DNA from: CAWFLT01 sp963816795
GTDB lineage: Bacteria > Acidobacteriota > Vicinamibacteria > Vicinamibacterales > SCN-69-37
Direction of reading: 5' to 3'
DNA: 64,000 nucleotides
Assembly: GCA_963816795.1 (NCBI GenBank)
Contig: CAWFLT010000017.1
Location: 124,001-188,000, forward strand
The position numbers were made by a program, and so were the translations under genes. Positions 38,296-47,627 of the stretch are shown here, piece after piece; the stretch's first letter is position 1; each line of letters begins with the position of its first letter. Below the pieces are notes generated by a model. It worked only from the letters and a program-made list of their open reading frames with translations, was not told the DNA's origin and did not search any database.

Positions 38296-39141
38296 CTACG
38301 ACGCGGCCGGCGAGTACCCCCACGCACCGACGACCGTCGGCAGAACTATCACCGCGTCGGATTGTCGAACCGCCTCCGCTATCCGCTGCTCGAGGGTCGC
38401 GACGTCCACCTGCTCGGCCGTTGCGATGCCGTGACCGACGATCGCCGCCGCCAGGCTGCGCACAACACCGGCCAACAGCGCAGCTCCAGTCGGATCGTGC
38501 GACGCCACGTATGGCTGGATGCCGAACGTCGACACTCGGCTGAGTCCCCCACGCTCGAGAATTGTTCCGAGCCTCGCGCCGATCCTCGGCCACGCCCCCG
38601 CGGCGCGAAACGCCTGCAGCACCCACCGCAACGCGTCGTCCACGATCGGTACAGACGGCTCGGCGCGCGATGCGCCGATATCGAAGTCAATCGCGACGAA
38701 TTCGCCACCCGGACGAAGGTTGCGTAAGTGATGGCTCACGACGGCGGCTGGGTCTGGAACGTGAAAGAGCAGGAGCCGACCGACAATCGCGTCAAACGGC
38801 TCGGACGCGCGCCACGCGCGCGCGTCACCTTCCTCGTACGTGAGATTTCTGGCTCCAGCCTTCGACGCGCGTTCACGGGCGACCGCAATCACATCGGCGG
38901 ACCGATCGATTCCCAGAACGGAGCCTGTCGGCCCGACGAGCTCTCCCGCGATCTGCGCCACATGACCCAGGCCGGTACCGAGGTCGAGCACGCGCGCTCC
39001 GGGTGTGAGGTTCGCGGCCTGCAGGAGCAGCCGGGTCGGACGGTCGATCGAAGCGGCCTGCCGATCAAGCCTCACGAGCTCTTCTGGGTGATTGCCGAGG
39101 ACGTAGGTATCCTTCGAAGACTTTTGGCCTTCCACGATCAT
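38296..39141 (-). CDS. SAM-dependent methyltransferase
   Basis: 281 residues. Class I Rossmann methyltransferase: motif I ARVLDLGTGLGHVAQIAGEL, acidic motif II end LGIDRSADVIAVARERA, GDARAW, and motif IV/V region FDAIVGRLLLFHVPDPAAVV and LRNLRPGGEFVAIDFD. The N-terminal EELVRLDRQAASIDRPTRLL resembles UbiE/Mta-like small-molecule methyltransferases. The substrate is unknown. Divergent from the AraC gene, leaving about 190 bp of shared upstream DNA. Confidence 0.87.
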   Translation of the reverse strand: MIVEGQKSSKDTYVLGNHPEELVRLDRQAASIDRPTRLLLQAANLTPGARVLDLGTGLGHVAQIAGELVGPTGSVLGIDRSADVIAVARERASKAGARNLTYEEGDARAWRASEPFDAIVGRLLLFHVPDPAAVVSHHLRNLRPGGEFVAIDFDIGASRAEPSVPIVDDALRWVLQAFRAAGAWPRIGARLGTILERGGLSRVSTFGIQPYVASHDPTGAALLAGVVRSLAAAIVGHGIATAEQVDVATLEQRIAEAVRQSDAVIVLPTVVGAWGYSPAAS

Positions 39142-39335
39142 CGCTCCTTCATTGCGGCGTCAGGTCGCCGAACCAATAGGCCGCCGTGATCCACCATCCA
39201 TGAGGAAGTCACTGCCGGTGATAAACGCGCCGTCAGGCCTTGTGCTCGATCAGCCCGGGGAGTCAGTCTATGATCACACTGTCAGCCCGACGTGGGATAA
39301 ACGTCACGTCGTCAGGCCGTTCGGCGCGAGCCGCG

Positions 39336-40109
39336 ATGTTTCTCGTCTTCAACGATAGACCTTCGGATTCGCCATTCGTCGAGCGGGTCTGGCGCAGCCA
39401 GAGCCGTTCGGCGGGCGTGTTTCTGTCCGTCGCGGCGAGCCATTTCGAGATCGCGGTGACGCGGCACAAGGGCCGGACCTTCCTCACCGTGCGCGGGCCC
39501 GAGACGAAGGCGACGCCGGCCGACTGCCCCGCGGAGGGTGAGTGGCTTGGCATCCGTTTCAGTCTGGGTACGTTCATGCGAGGGTTCATCCCCGGCGATC
39601 TCAAGGATCGACACGATGTGACTCTGCCTGGCGCCGCGAGTCGGTCGTTCTGGCTGAAGGGCTCCGCGTGGGAGTACCCCGATTTCGAGAATGCGGACAC
39701 CTTCGTTGCCCGGCTTGTCCGGAAAGGGATCATCGTCCGCGACGCCGGCGTCGAGGCGGCGTTAGGGAGCCAGCCTGGACGCCTGCCGATCCGATCCACC
39801 CAGCGTCACTTTCTGCGCGCAACCGGAATCCCCCACCGCACGATTCGACAAATTGAACGCGCCCGGTATGCGACGACTCTTTTGAAACAGGGAGTCTCGA
39901 TCCTCGACACGGTCTACGAAGCCGGCTACTTCGATCAGGCGCATCTCACCCGCTCGTTGAAGACGCGGATCGGCCAGACACCCGTGGAGATCAGGCAAGG
40001 CAAACAGCAGTTGTCGTTTCTATACAAAACAACGCCGCCGCCGCGAATCTACGATGCGCATGGGAGGTTTCACCATGATCGCATCGGAACGAATCACCGT
40101 CCGGGTTGA
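39336..40109 (+). CDS. AraC-family transcriptional regulator
   Basis: About 257 residues from ATG 39336 (MFLVFNDRPSDSPFVERVWR); an upstream TTG at 39240 is possible. The N-terminal half is a cupin-like sensor (FEIAVTRHKGRTFLTVRGPE). The C-terminal double helix-turn-helix has PHRTIRQIERARYATTLLKQ, LDTVYEAGYFDQAHLTRSLK and the conserved end RIGQTPVEIRQGKQQLSFLY. It overlaps the DoxX-like gene by 35 bp, so it may control that gene in the same operon. The last 15 residues lie in that overlap. Confidence 0.83.
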   Translation: MFLVFNDRPSDSPFVERVWRSQSRSAGVFLSVAASHFEIAVTRHKGRTFLTVRGPETKATPADCPAEGEWLGIRFSLGTFMRGFIPGDLKDRHDVTLPGAASRSFWLKGSAWEYPDFENADTFVARLVRKGIIVRDAGVEAALGSQPGRLPIRSTQRHFLRATGIPHRTIRQIERARYATTLLKQGVSILDTVYEAGYFDQAHLTRSLKTRIGQTPVEIRQGKQQLSFLYKTTPPPRIYDAHGRFHHDRIGTNHRPG

Positions 40110-40517
40110 CGGCGCTGCACACCGGAGCGCGAAGACGGCTGCGATTGTCGGCCATGTCTGCACGGGACTTGTGGCGCTCTTCCTCGCCTTCGACACCGTC
40201 CTCAAGGTCTTGAGACTCGGGCCGGCCGTCGAGGGAACGATTGCACTGGGCTATCCGGCCAATAGCGTTCACTGGATCGGCATCATCGAGCTCGTGTGCC
40301 TCGTCCTGTATCTGGTGCCGCGCTCGTCGGTGCTGGGAGGCCTGTTGCTCACAGGTACCTGGGCGGCGCGATTGCCACCCACGTACGTATCTCCAGCCCG
40401 TGGTTCACCCACACGCTCTTCCCGGTCTATGTGGCCTTGCTGCTCTGGGGAGGGCTGTATCTACGCGAGAAACGGCTGCGGGCCCTCGTGCCGCTAAAGA
40501 CGCCGGAGGAACTCTAG
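40075..40517 (+). CDS. DoxX-like small membrane protein (one frameshift)
   Basis: ATG 40075 after a GGGAGG site. Helices: AAIVGHVCTGLVALFLAFDT, NSVHWIGIIELVCLVLYLVP and, after correcting one missing base near 40356, YLGGAIATHVRISSPWFTHT and LFPVYVALLLWGGLYLREKR, ending KTPEEL at TAG 40517. GYLGGAIATHVR is the signature of the DoxX-like family, four-helix membrane proteins of unclear redox or stress function. Co-transcribed with the AraC regulator. Confidence 0.8.
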
Positions 40518-40550
40518 CCGCATCTCTGCGGATCGCTCTCTGGATCGCTG

Positions 40551-40579
40551 TTGACAGCGCCGCGCGATCTGTCTAGAGT
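40551..40579 (+). promoter_or_regulatory. Strong sigma70-like promoter of the mtr-type cluster
   Basis: TTGACA (40551-40556, perfect -35), a 17-bp spacer and TAGAGT (40574-40579, four of six). The predicted start is near 40586, leaving a leader of about 195 nt before the ATG at 40783. No riboswitch was recognised in the leader. Confidence 0.55.
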
Positions 40580-40782
40580 ACGCGCAAGTCCCCCAAGACC
40601 CTTCGAGCCGATCCAATGGCTCACTGGAACTGCCGTCGATGCGGCGTTCCAGGACCTCGCGCACACCCGGGTGTCCCCCTCCCGTGGAACGGCGAGCGAT
40701 TGTCTCCCCAGACACAGCCCGGCGGAAATCAACGTAGGCGGTTCGCCGAGCGAGCACACGCACGTCCGATGGGGGCAACGTC

Positions 40783-41739
40783 ATGCTCTATTTCGTGTAC
40801 TGGGTGTTGAGCCTGGCCGCCGCGGTGGCGTCTGCGCAGACCGCAGTGCCGCCGGCGCAGAAAGTGACGGTCGCAGTCGCACCGGCCGCCACTTACATCG
40901 GCGAAGTGCGCTGCATCCAATGCCACGGCCAGGAGAACAAGCACTTCAGCGAAACACTGCACGCCAAGACGTTCCGGCAGCACCCGGCCAACGAGCTGCA
41001 GGCGCGAAGCTGCGAGGCCTGCCACGGCCCCGGCTCGAATCACGCAAGAAACGCCCTGGACAAGACGGCCCTGATCGGCTTCACCAAGAAATGGGGCACG
41101 CCGGTCGACGTGCAGAACGGGCAATGCCTGACGTGTCACGACGGCGGCAACCGCCTCCACTGGGCCGACTCGAATCACGCCAAGAGCAACCTCGGCTGCG
41201 CCGACTGTCACAACACGATGCAGCGGGCCTCGGCCAACAGCCTCCTGGCGCGGCAGAGCATCTCGGACACCTGCGCCCAATGCCATAAGGAGCAGCGCGC
41301 GGACTTCCGCAAGCGTTCGCACATGCCCCTGCCCGAGGGCAAGATCTCGTGCGCCGACTGCCACAATCCGCACGGGTCGTCGGGCCGCGCGCTCCTCAAG
41401 GCGGATACGGTCAACGACGTCTGCTACACGTGCCACGCCGAGAAGCGCGGCCCGATGTTGTGGGAGCACGCGCCGGTCCGCGAGAACTGCGCCAACTGCC
41501 ATCTGCCGCACGGATCCAACCACGACAAGCTGCTCGTCGCCGCGCGACCGTATCTCTGCCAGCAGTGCCACAACCTGTCGGTGGGCCACAACGCCAACTT
41601 CTACCGGGACGGACAGACCGCTGCCGGCGCACTCGTCGGCGGAGGGCAGAGCCCGCGCGTGATTGGGCGCACCTGCCAGAACTGCCACATCCAGATTCAC
41701 GGCAGCAATCACCCGGCGGGATCACGTTTCCAACGCTGA
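40783..41739 (+). CDS. MtrA/DmsE-type decahaem c-type cytochrome
   Basis: 318 residues with a short signal peptide (LYFVYWVLSLAAAVASAQ) and exactly ten CxxCH motifs: CIQCH, CEACH, CLTCH, CADCH, CAQCH, CADCH, CYTCH, CANCH, CQQCH and CQNCH. Distal His ligands occur between them (HAKTFRQH, NHAKSNLG). This count and size match the periplasmic MtrA/MtoA/PioA family, which fills the pore of an MtrB/PioB porin and conducts electrons across the outer membrane. The porin gene follows 18 bp later. Confidence 0.93.
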   Translation: MLYFVYWVLSLAAAVASAQTAVPPAQKVTVAVAPAATYIGEVRCIQCHGQENKHFSETLHAKTFRQHPANELQARSCEACHGPGSNHARNALDKTALIGFTKKWGTPVDVQNGQCLTCHDGGNRLHWADSNHAKSNLGCADCHNTMQRASANSLLARQSISDTCAQCHKEQRADFRKRSHMPLPEGKISCADCHNPHGSSGRALLKADTVNDVCYTCHAEKRGPMLWEHAPVRENCANCHLPHGSNHDKLLVAARPYLCQQCHNLSVGHNANFYRDGQTAAGALVGGGQSPRVIGRTCQNCHIQIHGSNHPAGSRFQR

Positions 41740-41757
41740 GTCGCGGAGAGACCTCTG

Positions 41758-44494
41758 ATGAAGACGTCGTTCCAGACCGCAGTCATCACTCTGGGGATCA
41801 GCCTGGCCGTCGCCGTGCCAGGGCAGGCAGGCGCCGGTGGACAAGGGACGCCCGGCAACGCGGTGAACCCGGGCGCGACCACGTCGGTGGTCCCGGCAGA
41901 CCCTGACGGCATCGGCATCGTCGTGGGCTCGCGCAGCCCCACCGGTCTGCTGACGATCGCCCCGACGCTCAAGAACGATCCGGTCACCACGTCCGGCGGG
42001 TGGCGCTACCGCACGACGGTTGAGCTCGGCGGCGTGGGCCTCGGCGGCGACAAGAACGCGGCCAAATTCCGCGAGTACAAAGACCTGGACAGCGGGGCGT
42101 ATGCGAACACCTTCGGCGTGCTGATTGAACAGCCGAAGAGTGCATTTCACTTCGACGCGGTGGGCGGCGGCGTGGCGAGAAACGACCAGTACTACGGCGT
42201 GGACGTCGGCAAGCACAACACGTGGCGAGTCCGTGGCTCCTTCAGCGAGACGCCGCACGTGTTCACTTCCACGTACCGATCGTTGTGGGACGACGCCGGC
42301 ACGGGCCCGCTGAGGCTGACCGGGCTGACCGCCGGCGGCACGACCAACGCCAACGCGACACAGGCCGCCATGCTGCCGTTCATCGCGTCGACCTCTCCCA
42401 GCGATCTCTCGCTCACCCGTCAGAAGAGCCAGACCCGCCTCGATCTGATGTTGCCGGACAACTGGAAGGCCTTCGCCTCCTACTCGCGCGAGCGGCGGGA
42501 CGGCCGCCGGCCGTTCGGCGCCGTGTTCGGCGGCGGCGGTGGCGGCGGCAATCTCGAGATCCCGGAGCTGATCGACGACAGCATGCAGAACATCCTGGCG
42601 GGACTGCAGTTTGCCGGGACCCAGACGAACCTGACCCTGCAGGCCTCCTCGTCGCTGTACAGAAACGACGTCGACACGATGACCTTCGAGAACCCGTTGT
42701 TCATCGCCACGAACACGATCGCGGGCGTCCCGTCGACGACGTTTACGCAGGGGCAGATCGACCTCTACCCAAACAACAACTACTTCGACTTCCGGGCCGA
42801 GGCCGCGCACAAGCTTCCGAGTTTCTTCAAGAGCCGCGTCACGGGCCTGTTCGCGTTCGGCCGATCGAGCCAGGATGACGCGCTCGTTCCGTGGGCGATC
42901 GAGCCGCTGACGGGCGGCACAATCAACGGCGTGCCCACGATCGGCGTGTGGAACACGACCGCGGCGCTCAGTCAGACGACGGCCGATCGGCAGATTGACA
43001 CGTGGCTGGCCGATGTCGGCCTGCTGATGAATCCCGGGCGCAATCTGACCGTCAGGGGCAAGTTCCGCTACTACGGCACCGACAACAGCTCGAGCTTCCT
43101 TGCCTGTAATCCGCTGACCGGGCAGTGGGGACGCCTGCTCAACAACGGGTCGGGCGGATCGTTTGTCACGCCCAATCTCGCGGCGGGCAACAACCCGCCC
43201 GGCACGGTCGCCAGCGGCTACAACGGCACGGGGTGTGACCTGGACGCGACGAGGGCCCTGGGGCTGGCGCCGACCGCCGGCGATGTACCGCTTCGCACGG
43301 CGCCTTACGAGTACAGCCGGACGAACGCGGTGCTATCGGCCGACTACCGGATCACGCGGCACAGCACCGTTGAGATGGGCTACGAGCGCGAGAACTGGAG
43401 CCGGCCGTACCGCGAGCGCGAGAAGACCGGCGAGGATCGGATCCGACTCGCCTACGTCAACCGTGATTTCAGCGCCGGAACGCTCCGCGTGTCCTACGAA
43501 TACGGACACCGCCGCGGGGGCGAGTTCGTGGCGGCCCCGCTGGCCGATTTCTACAGCTCGTCCCTCGGGCCTGTCCCACTGGCCAACGGGACGAACATGA
43601 CGACGTGGCTGCGGAACGCGGACCAGTTCCGCCGGTTCGACGTGGCCGATCGCGATCAGAACACCCTCAACCTCCGGTTCAACCACGGCATCGGCTCGAC
43701 GATCGACGTCGAGCGCCGGCCTCCAGGTGAAGGACCTCGAGTATCCCAACTCGATGCTCGGCCGCGACGGAACACAGCGTCTGATCTCGCCCTCGCTGGA
43801 ACTGAACTGGCAGATGTCAGCGGCATCGAGCGCGTACGGCTTCTATTCGTTCCAGACGGGCCGGCAGCAGCAGGCCGGCCTGCAGCCGAACGCCTGCACG
43901 ATGGGCAACTTCTACTACTTCTTCAGCGACGGCACGTCGCTGACCAACAACACGGGCGTGGCCCCGACGCCGCCAGCCGGCACGACGCTGGTCGGCACCG
44001 AGCGCGTGCTGCAGTCCAACTGGAGCTCGGTCTGCGCCACGGCATCGGCGACGAGTCCGCTCTTTCCGATCAGCCGGACCTGGGACGAGTCGCAGAAGGA
44101 TCGCAACACCGCCAGCGGTCTTGGTTTCCGCCACGAGCTCGGTCGCGTGATGACCGAAATCGGCTACACGTACTCGAACGGCCGCACGAGCGTGACCTAC
44201 GACTACAACTCGGTGGCGCTCGGGGTGACCGCGACGCAAGTGACGCTGGCCGGCAGCGGCTTCCCGGACCTCGTGTTCCAACAGCACCTCGCGGAGGCCA
44301 GCGCGGTCGTGCCGATCGTCAAAAGGTGGTCGCTCCGCGTGCTCTACCGGTACGAGCGTGCCGAGCTCCGTGACTGGCACTACGACGGTATCGAGCAGAA
44401 CACGATGCCGGCCAACAACGCGGCGTACCTGGATTTCGGGCCGCAGAAATACAAGGTCCACTTCTTCGGCGTGCTGTTCCGGTACGAGCTGTGA
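41758..44494 (+). CDS. MtrB/PioB-type outer-membrane porin (one frameshift)
   Basis: Signal peptide MKTSFQTAVITLGISLAVAV, then about 880 residues of beta-barrel with frequent alternating strands (FRYYGTDNSSSFLACNP, TLRVSYEYGHRRGGEF, TVEMGYERENWSRPYRERE). One extra base near 43720 breaks the frame just before LQVKDLEYPNSMLGRDGTQR; correction gives a C-terminus YKVHFFGVLFRYEL with terminal aromatics. Sequence style and position after the decahaem cytochrome support the decahaem-associated porin family. The N-terminal CxxC seen in Shewanella MtrB is not present. Confidence 0.87.
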
Positions 44495-44535
44495 TTCGGC
44501 GCACACCGTCACACGCTCTCCAAGGAGGCCTCGCC

Positions 44536-45138
44536 GTGCGTAGATTCTCGACGCTCGTGGGCATGAGCCTGGTTCTGGTTTCTCCGGCGCTCCGCGCACA
44601 GAGCACTCCACCCGCCGCGCTTGCCGCCTGCATCACCTGTCATGGGTCTGGCGCCGAAGCGGGGCCACAGGCTGCCGGCGTCCCGCCGATCCCGAGGGTG
44701 AGCGGGCAGCACGTCGAGTACCTGGCCAAGCAACTGCGCGAGTACAAGGCCGCCAAGCGTAAGAGCGATCTGATGGTGCCGATGCTGGCGAAGATCAGCA
44801 ACCAGCAGCTCGAGGAACTGGCCGCCCACCTCGCCAGTCAGGCACCGGTGCAGCCCACCGCGCAGAGCTCGCCGCTGGTCGAACGCGGTCGCGCGCTGTA
44901 CGAGCAAGGCAACGCGGCGGTGCCGGCGTGCGTCGGCTGCCATCTGCCCAACGGCGTGGGCGCCCCCAGCTATCCGCGCCTGGCCGGCCAGCGCCAGGCC
45001 TATGTCGTGCAGCAGTTGTTGAACTTCAAGCAGGGCGCCCGGACGAACGACCGCGCGCGCGTCATGCGCAACATCGCCGCCAACCTGAGTGAGGAGGAGA
45101 TGACGGCGATCGCCGAGTACCTCGCCAGCCTTCGCTAA
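44536..45138 (+). CDS. Dihaem cytochrome c (c4/c553 type)
   Basis: GTG 44536 after an AAGGAGG site (SD-like, 9 bp upstream). About 200 residues: signal peptide (STLVGMSLVLVSPALRAQ), haem 1 CITCH with GVPPIPRVSGQHVEYLAKQL, haem 2 CVGCHLPNGVGAPSYPRLAG with QQLLNFKQGARTNDRARVMR, each domain ending LAAHLASQ / IAEYLASLR. Two class-I cytochrome c folds in tandem are typical of cytochrome c4. It is third in the cluster and likely shuttles electrons between the decahaem conduit and the inner membrane, in the position MtoD has in iron oxidisers. Confidence 0.9.
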   Translation: MRRFSTLVGMSLVLVSPALRAQSTPPAALAACITCHGSGAEAGPQAAGVPPIPRVSGQHVEYLAKQLREYKAAKRKSDLMVPMLAKISNQQLEELAAHLASQAPVQPTAQSSPLVERGRALYEQGNAAVPACVGCHLPNGVGAPSYPRLAGQRQAYVVQQLLNFKQGARTNDRARVMRNIAANLSEEEMTAIAEYLASLR

Positions 45139-45235
45139 TCGCTCGCTTTGCTCGCCCCGCATGGCTGATCCGTCCCGCCGTTCGTCCCTTGCCAGTAGAC
45201 TGGGAAACCGCTCAGGAGCCTGCGCGGCAGTACAT

Positions 45236-45304
45236 CGGGCGGGCCGGGTTGAGCCCGCCAACTGGACGCGGATTGCAGCCCAATCCGCGCTACGCGTTGC
45301 AAAC
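45236..45304. repeat. REP-like intergenic element, copy 2
   Basis: Reverse-oriented copy of the 20222-20297 element (GCGGATTGCAGCCCAATCCG, GGCGGGCCGGGTTGAGCCCG), lying between the cytochrome cluster and the M13 gene. The copies differ at only a few bases by eye. Confidence 0.8.
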
Positions 45305-45352
45305 CGCCCTAGACTGGGTTGCGGCGTAGCAACATTCACAGAGGGTCAATTG

Positions 45353-47374
45353 ATGGGAAAGCGTTCAGCACTGCTCGCGCTTCTGGCGGTCACGAGCATC
45401 GGGCTCATCTCGGCGCAGCAACTCAAGTCCGGCATCGATCCCACCGCGTTCGACAAGTCCGTCCGCCCGCAGGACGATCTGTTCCGATACGTGAACGGCG
45501 ACTGGCTGACGAAAACGGAGATTCCCGCCGATCGTCCCGTCTATGGCACGTTCGTCCAGCTCGCTGAGAAGGCTGAAGCCGATCTCTATGCGCTGATCGA
45601 GCAGCTCGCTGGCGATCGCAACAAGAAGCCGGGCAGCGTGGCGCAGCAGGTTGGCGATCTCTACGCCAGCTTTACCAACGAGGCGCGGCTCAACACGCTC
45701 GGCGCCGATCCGCTGAAGTCCCATCTTGCCGAAATCGACGCGGTGAACAGCCCGGCCGCGCTCGCCACCCTGCTGGGCCGGCTCTCGGTGATTGGCCTGC
45801 CCGGACCGGTGGGCGGTTTCATCGAAGCGGACGCCGGCGACCCGACCAAAGTCGCGCTCTACCTCGGCCAGGGCGGGACGGCGCTACCGGATCGCGACTA
45901 CTACCTCAAGGACGATCCGAAGTTCGCCGACATCCGGACGAAGTATCAGCAGTACCTCGAAAAGGTCTTCACCCTCGCCGGCCGGCCGCGCGCAGCGGCG
46001 GACGCGAAAGCGGTCTTCGACCTCGAGACCGACCTCGCGAAGATCCAGTGGACGCAGGTCGAGAGCCGCGACGCCGTCAAGACGTACAACAAGTATCCGG
46101 TCGCCAAGCTCGTCAGCGAGATGCCCGGCTTCGATTGGATGGCCTGGGCCAGGCCGCAAGCCATCGACAAGGAACCGGAGTGGGTGATCGCCCAGCCGTC
46201 CTTCTTCAAAGGATTCGCGGCGATGGTGCCAACCGTGCCGCTCGACACGTGGAAGGCCTGGATGGCGGGCCAGCTGATCACGATGCACGCGCCCTACTTG
46301 AGCCAGGCGTTCGACGACGCCCGTTTCGAGTTCTTTGGCAAGACGTTGAGCGGCCAGGAAGCACAACGGCAGCGCTGGAAGCGCGGCGTCCAGCTCGTCA
46401 ACGGCTCGATGGGCGAGGCGCTCGGCCAGCTCTACGTCGCCAAACACTTTCCGGCGGCGGCGAAGGTGCGGATGGAGACGATGATCGCCAACCTCATCGA
46501 GGCCTATCGGCAGTCGATCACCGAGCTCGACTGGATGACGCCCGAAACGAAGAAGGAAGCGCTCGCCAAGCTGGCCAAGTTCAGCACGAAGATCGCCTAC
46601 CCCAACCGTTGGCGCGATTACAGCGCGCTCCAAGTCAAGGCCGACGACCTCGTTGGCAACGTCGAGCGCGCCAATCAGCTCGAGACCGAGTATCAGGTCT
46701 CCAAGCTGGGCAAGCCCGTCGACCGCGAGGAATGGCTGATGTCGCCGCAGACGGTCAACGCGTACTACAACCCCGTCAAGAACGAGATCGTCTTTCCGGC
46801 AGCCATACTGCAGGCGCCGTTCTTCGACGTCACCGCAGACGATGCGGTGAACTACGGCGCGATCGGCGCGGTGATCGGTCACGAGATCGGCCACGGCTTC
46901 GACGACCAGGGCCGCCGCTTCGACGGCGACGGCAAGCTCCGCGACTGGTGGAAACCGGCCGACGAGGCCGAGTTCCAGAAGCGCGCGAAGATCCTGGTCG
47001 ATCAGTTCAATGGGTACAGCCCGCTTCCCGGCAAGTTCACCAATGGCGAGCTGACGCTCGGTGAGAACATCGGCGACCTCGGCGGGCTGTCGATCGCCTA
47101 TCGCGCGTGGAAGATCTCGCTCGGCGGCAAGCCGTCGCCGGCGATCGACGCCATCTCCGGCGACCAGCGCTTTTTCATGGGCTGGGCACGGGCCTGGCGC
47201 GCGAAGGCCCGCGAAGCGTACTTACAGCGCCAGATTCTCGCCGACTCGCACGCGTGGGCCGAATTCCGCGCCAACGGCCCGCTCGGCAACATCGACGGCT
47301 TCTACACCGCGTTTGGCGTGAAGCCCGGCGATAAGTTGTACAGAGAGCCGGAGAAGCGGGTGAAGATCTGGTGA
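45353..47374 (+). CDS. M13-family zinc metallopeptidase
   Basis: 673 residues from ATG 45353 (MGKRSALLALLAVTSIGLIS then AQQ), preceded by GAGGG. VRPQDDLFRYVNGDWLTKTE opens the M13 domain; the zinc site is HEIGH at about residue 510 (AVIGHEIGHGFDDQGRRFDG) with the Glu ligand in LTLGENIGDLGGL; NAYYNPVKNEIVFPAAIL is the substrate-binding NAYY motif; the end is YREPEKRVKIW. Neprilysin-like secreted or periplasmic endopeptidase. It is a close paralogue of the 33516 gene, with a complete N-terminus. Confidence 0.94.
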   Translation: MGKRSALLALLAVTSIGLISAQQLKSGIDPTAFDKSVRPQDDLFRYVNGDWLTKTEIPADRPVYGTFVQLAEKAEADLYALIEQLAGDRNKKPGSVAQQVGDLYASFTNEARLNTLGADPLKSHLAEIDAVNSPAALATLLGRLSVIGLPGPVGGFIEADAGDPTKVALYLGQGGTALPDRDYYLKDDPKFADIRTKYQQYLEKVFTLAGRPRAAADAKAVFDLETDLAKIQWTQVESRDAVKTYNKYPVAKLVSEMPGFDWMAWARPQAIDKEPEWVIAQPSFFKGFAAMVPTVPLDTWKAWMAGQLITMHAPYLSQAFDDARFEFFGKTLSGQEAQRQRWKRGVQLVNGSMGEALGQLYVAKHFPAAAKVRMETMIANLIEAYRQSITELDWMTPETKKEALAKLAKFSTKIAYPNRWRDYSALQVKADDLVGNVERANQLETEYQVSKLGKPVDREEWLMSPQTVNAYYNPVKNEIVFPAAILQAPFFDVTADDAVNYGAIGAVIGHEIGHGFDDQGRRFDGDGKLRDWWKPADEAEFQKRAKILVDQFNGYSPLPGKFTNGELTLGENIGDLGGLSIAYRAWKISLGGKPSPAIDAISGDQRFFMGWARAWRAKAREAYLQRQILADSHAWAEFRANGPLGNIDGFYTAFGVKPGDKLYREPEKRVKIW

Positions 47375-47380
47375 GGTCTG

Positions 47381-47617
47381 GTGCCTATAGCGCTTTCCAG
47401 TTCGACGTAGCGGTCGGCGCGCTGGACGTTGGGTACGACAGGTACGTCGGGTACGACAGGTACGTTGGGTACGCGGAACGAACTAACGGTCGCCAGCTTT
47501 TTCAGTTAAGGATTAATGGCCATCGCCAGAAGGTTCCTCGTACCCAACGTACCTAACGTACCCCAACGTACCTGTCGTACCGACGGCCACATGGAATCGG
47601 AAACCGCTCTAGTGCCT
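47381..47617. mobile_element. Putative MITE with 9-nt repeat core
   Basis: Terminal inverted repeats 47387-47417 and 47580-47610 match at 23 of 31 positions (outer CGCTTTCC / CGGTTTCC, inner GTCGG). A direct repeat GTGCCT stands on each side (47381-47386 and 47612-47617, one base offset on the right), as expected of a target duplication. Inside, GTACGACAG-type 9-nt units face CGTACCTAA-type units about 65 bp apart. No transposase. It starts 7 nt after the peptidase stop. Confidence 0.6.
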
Positions 47618-47627
47618 GGTCTCTGAA

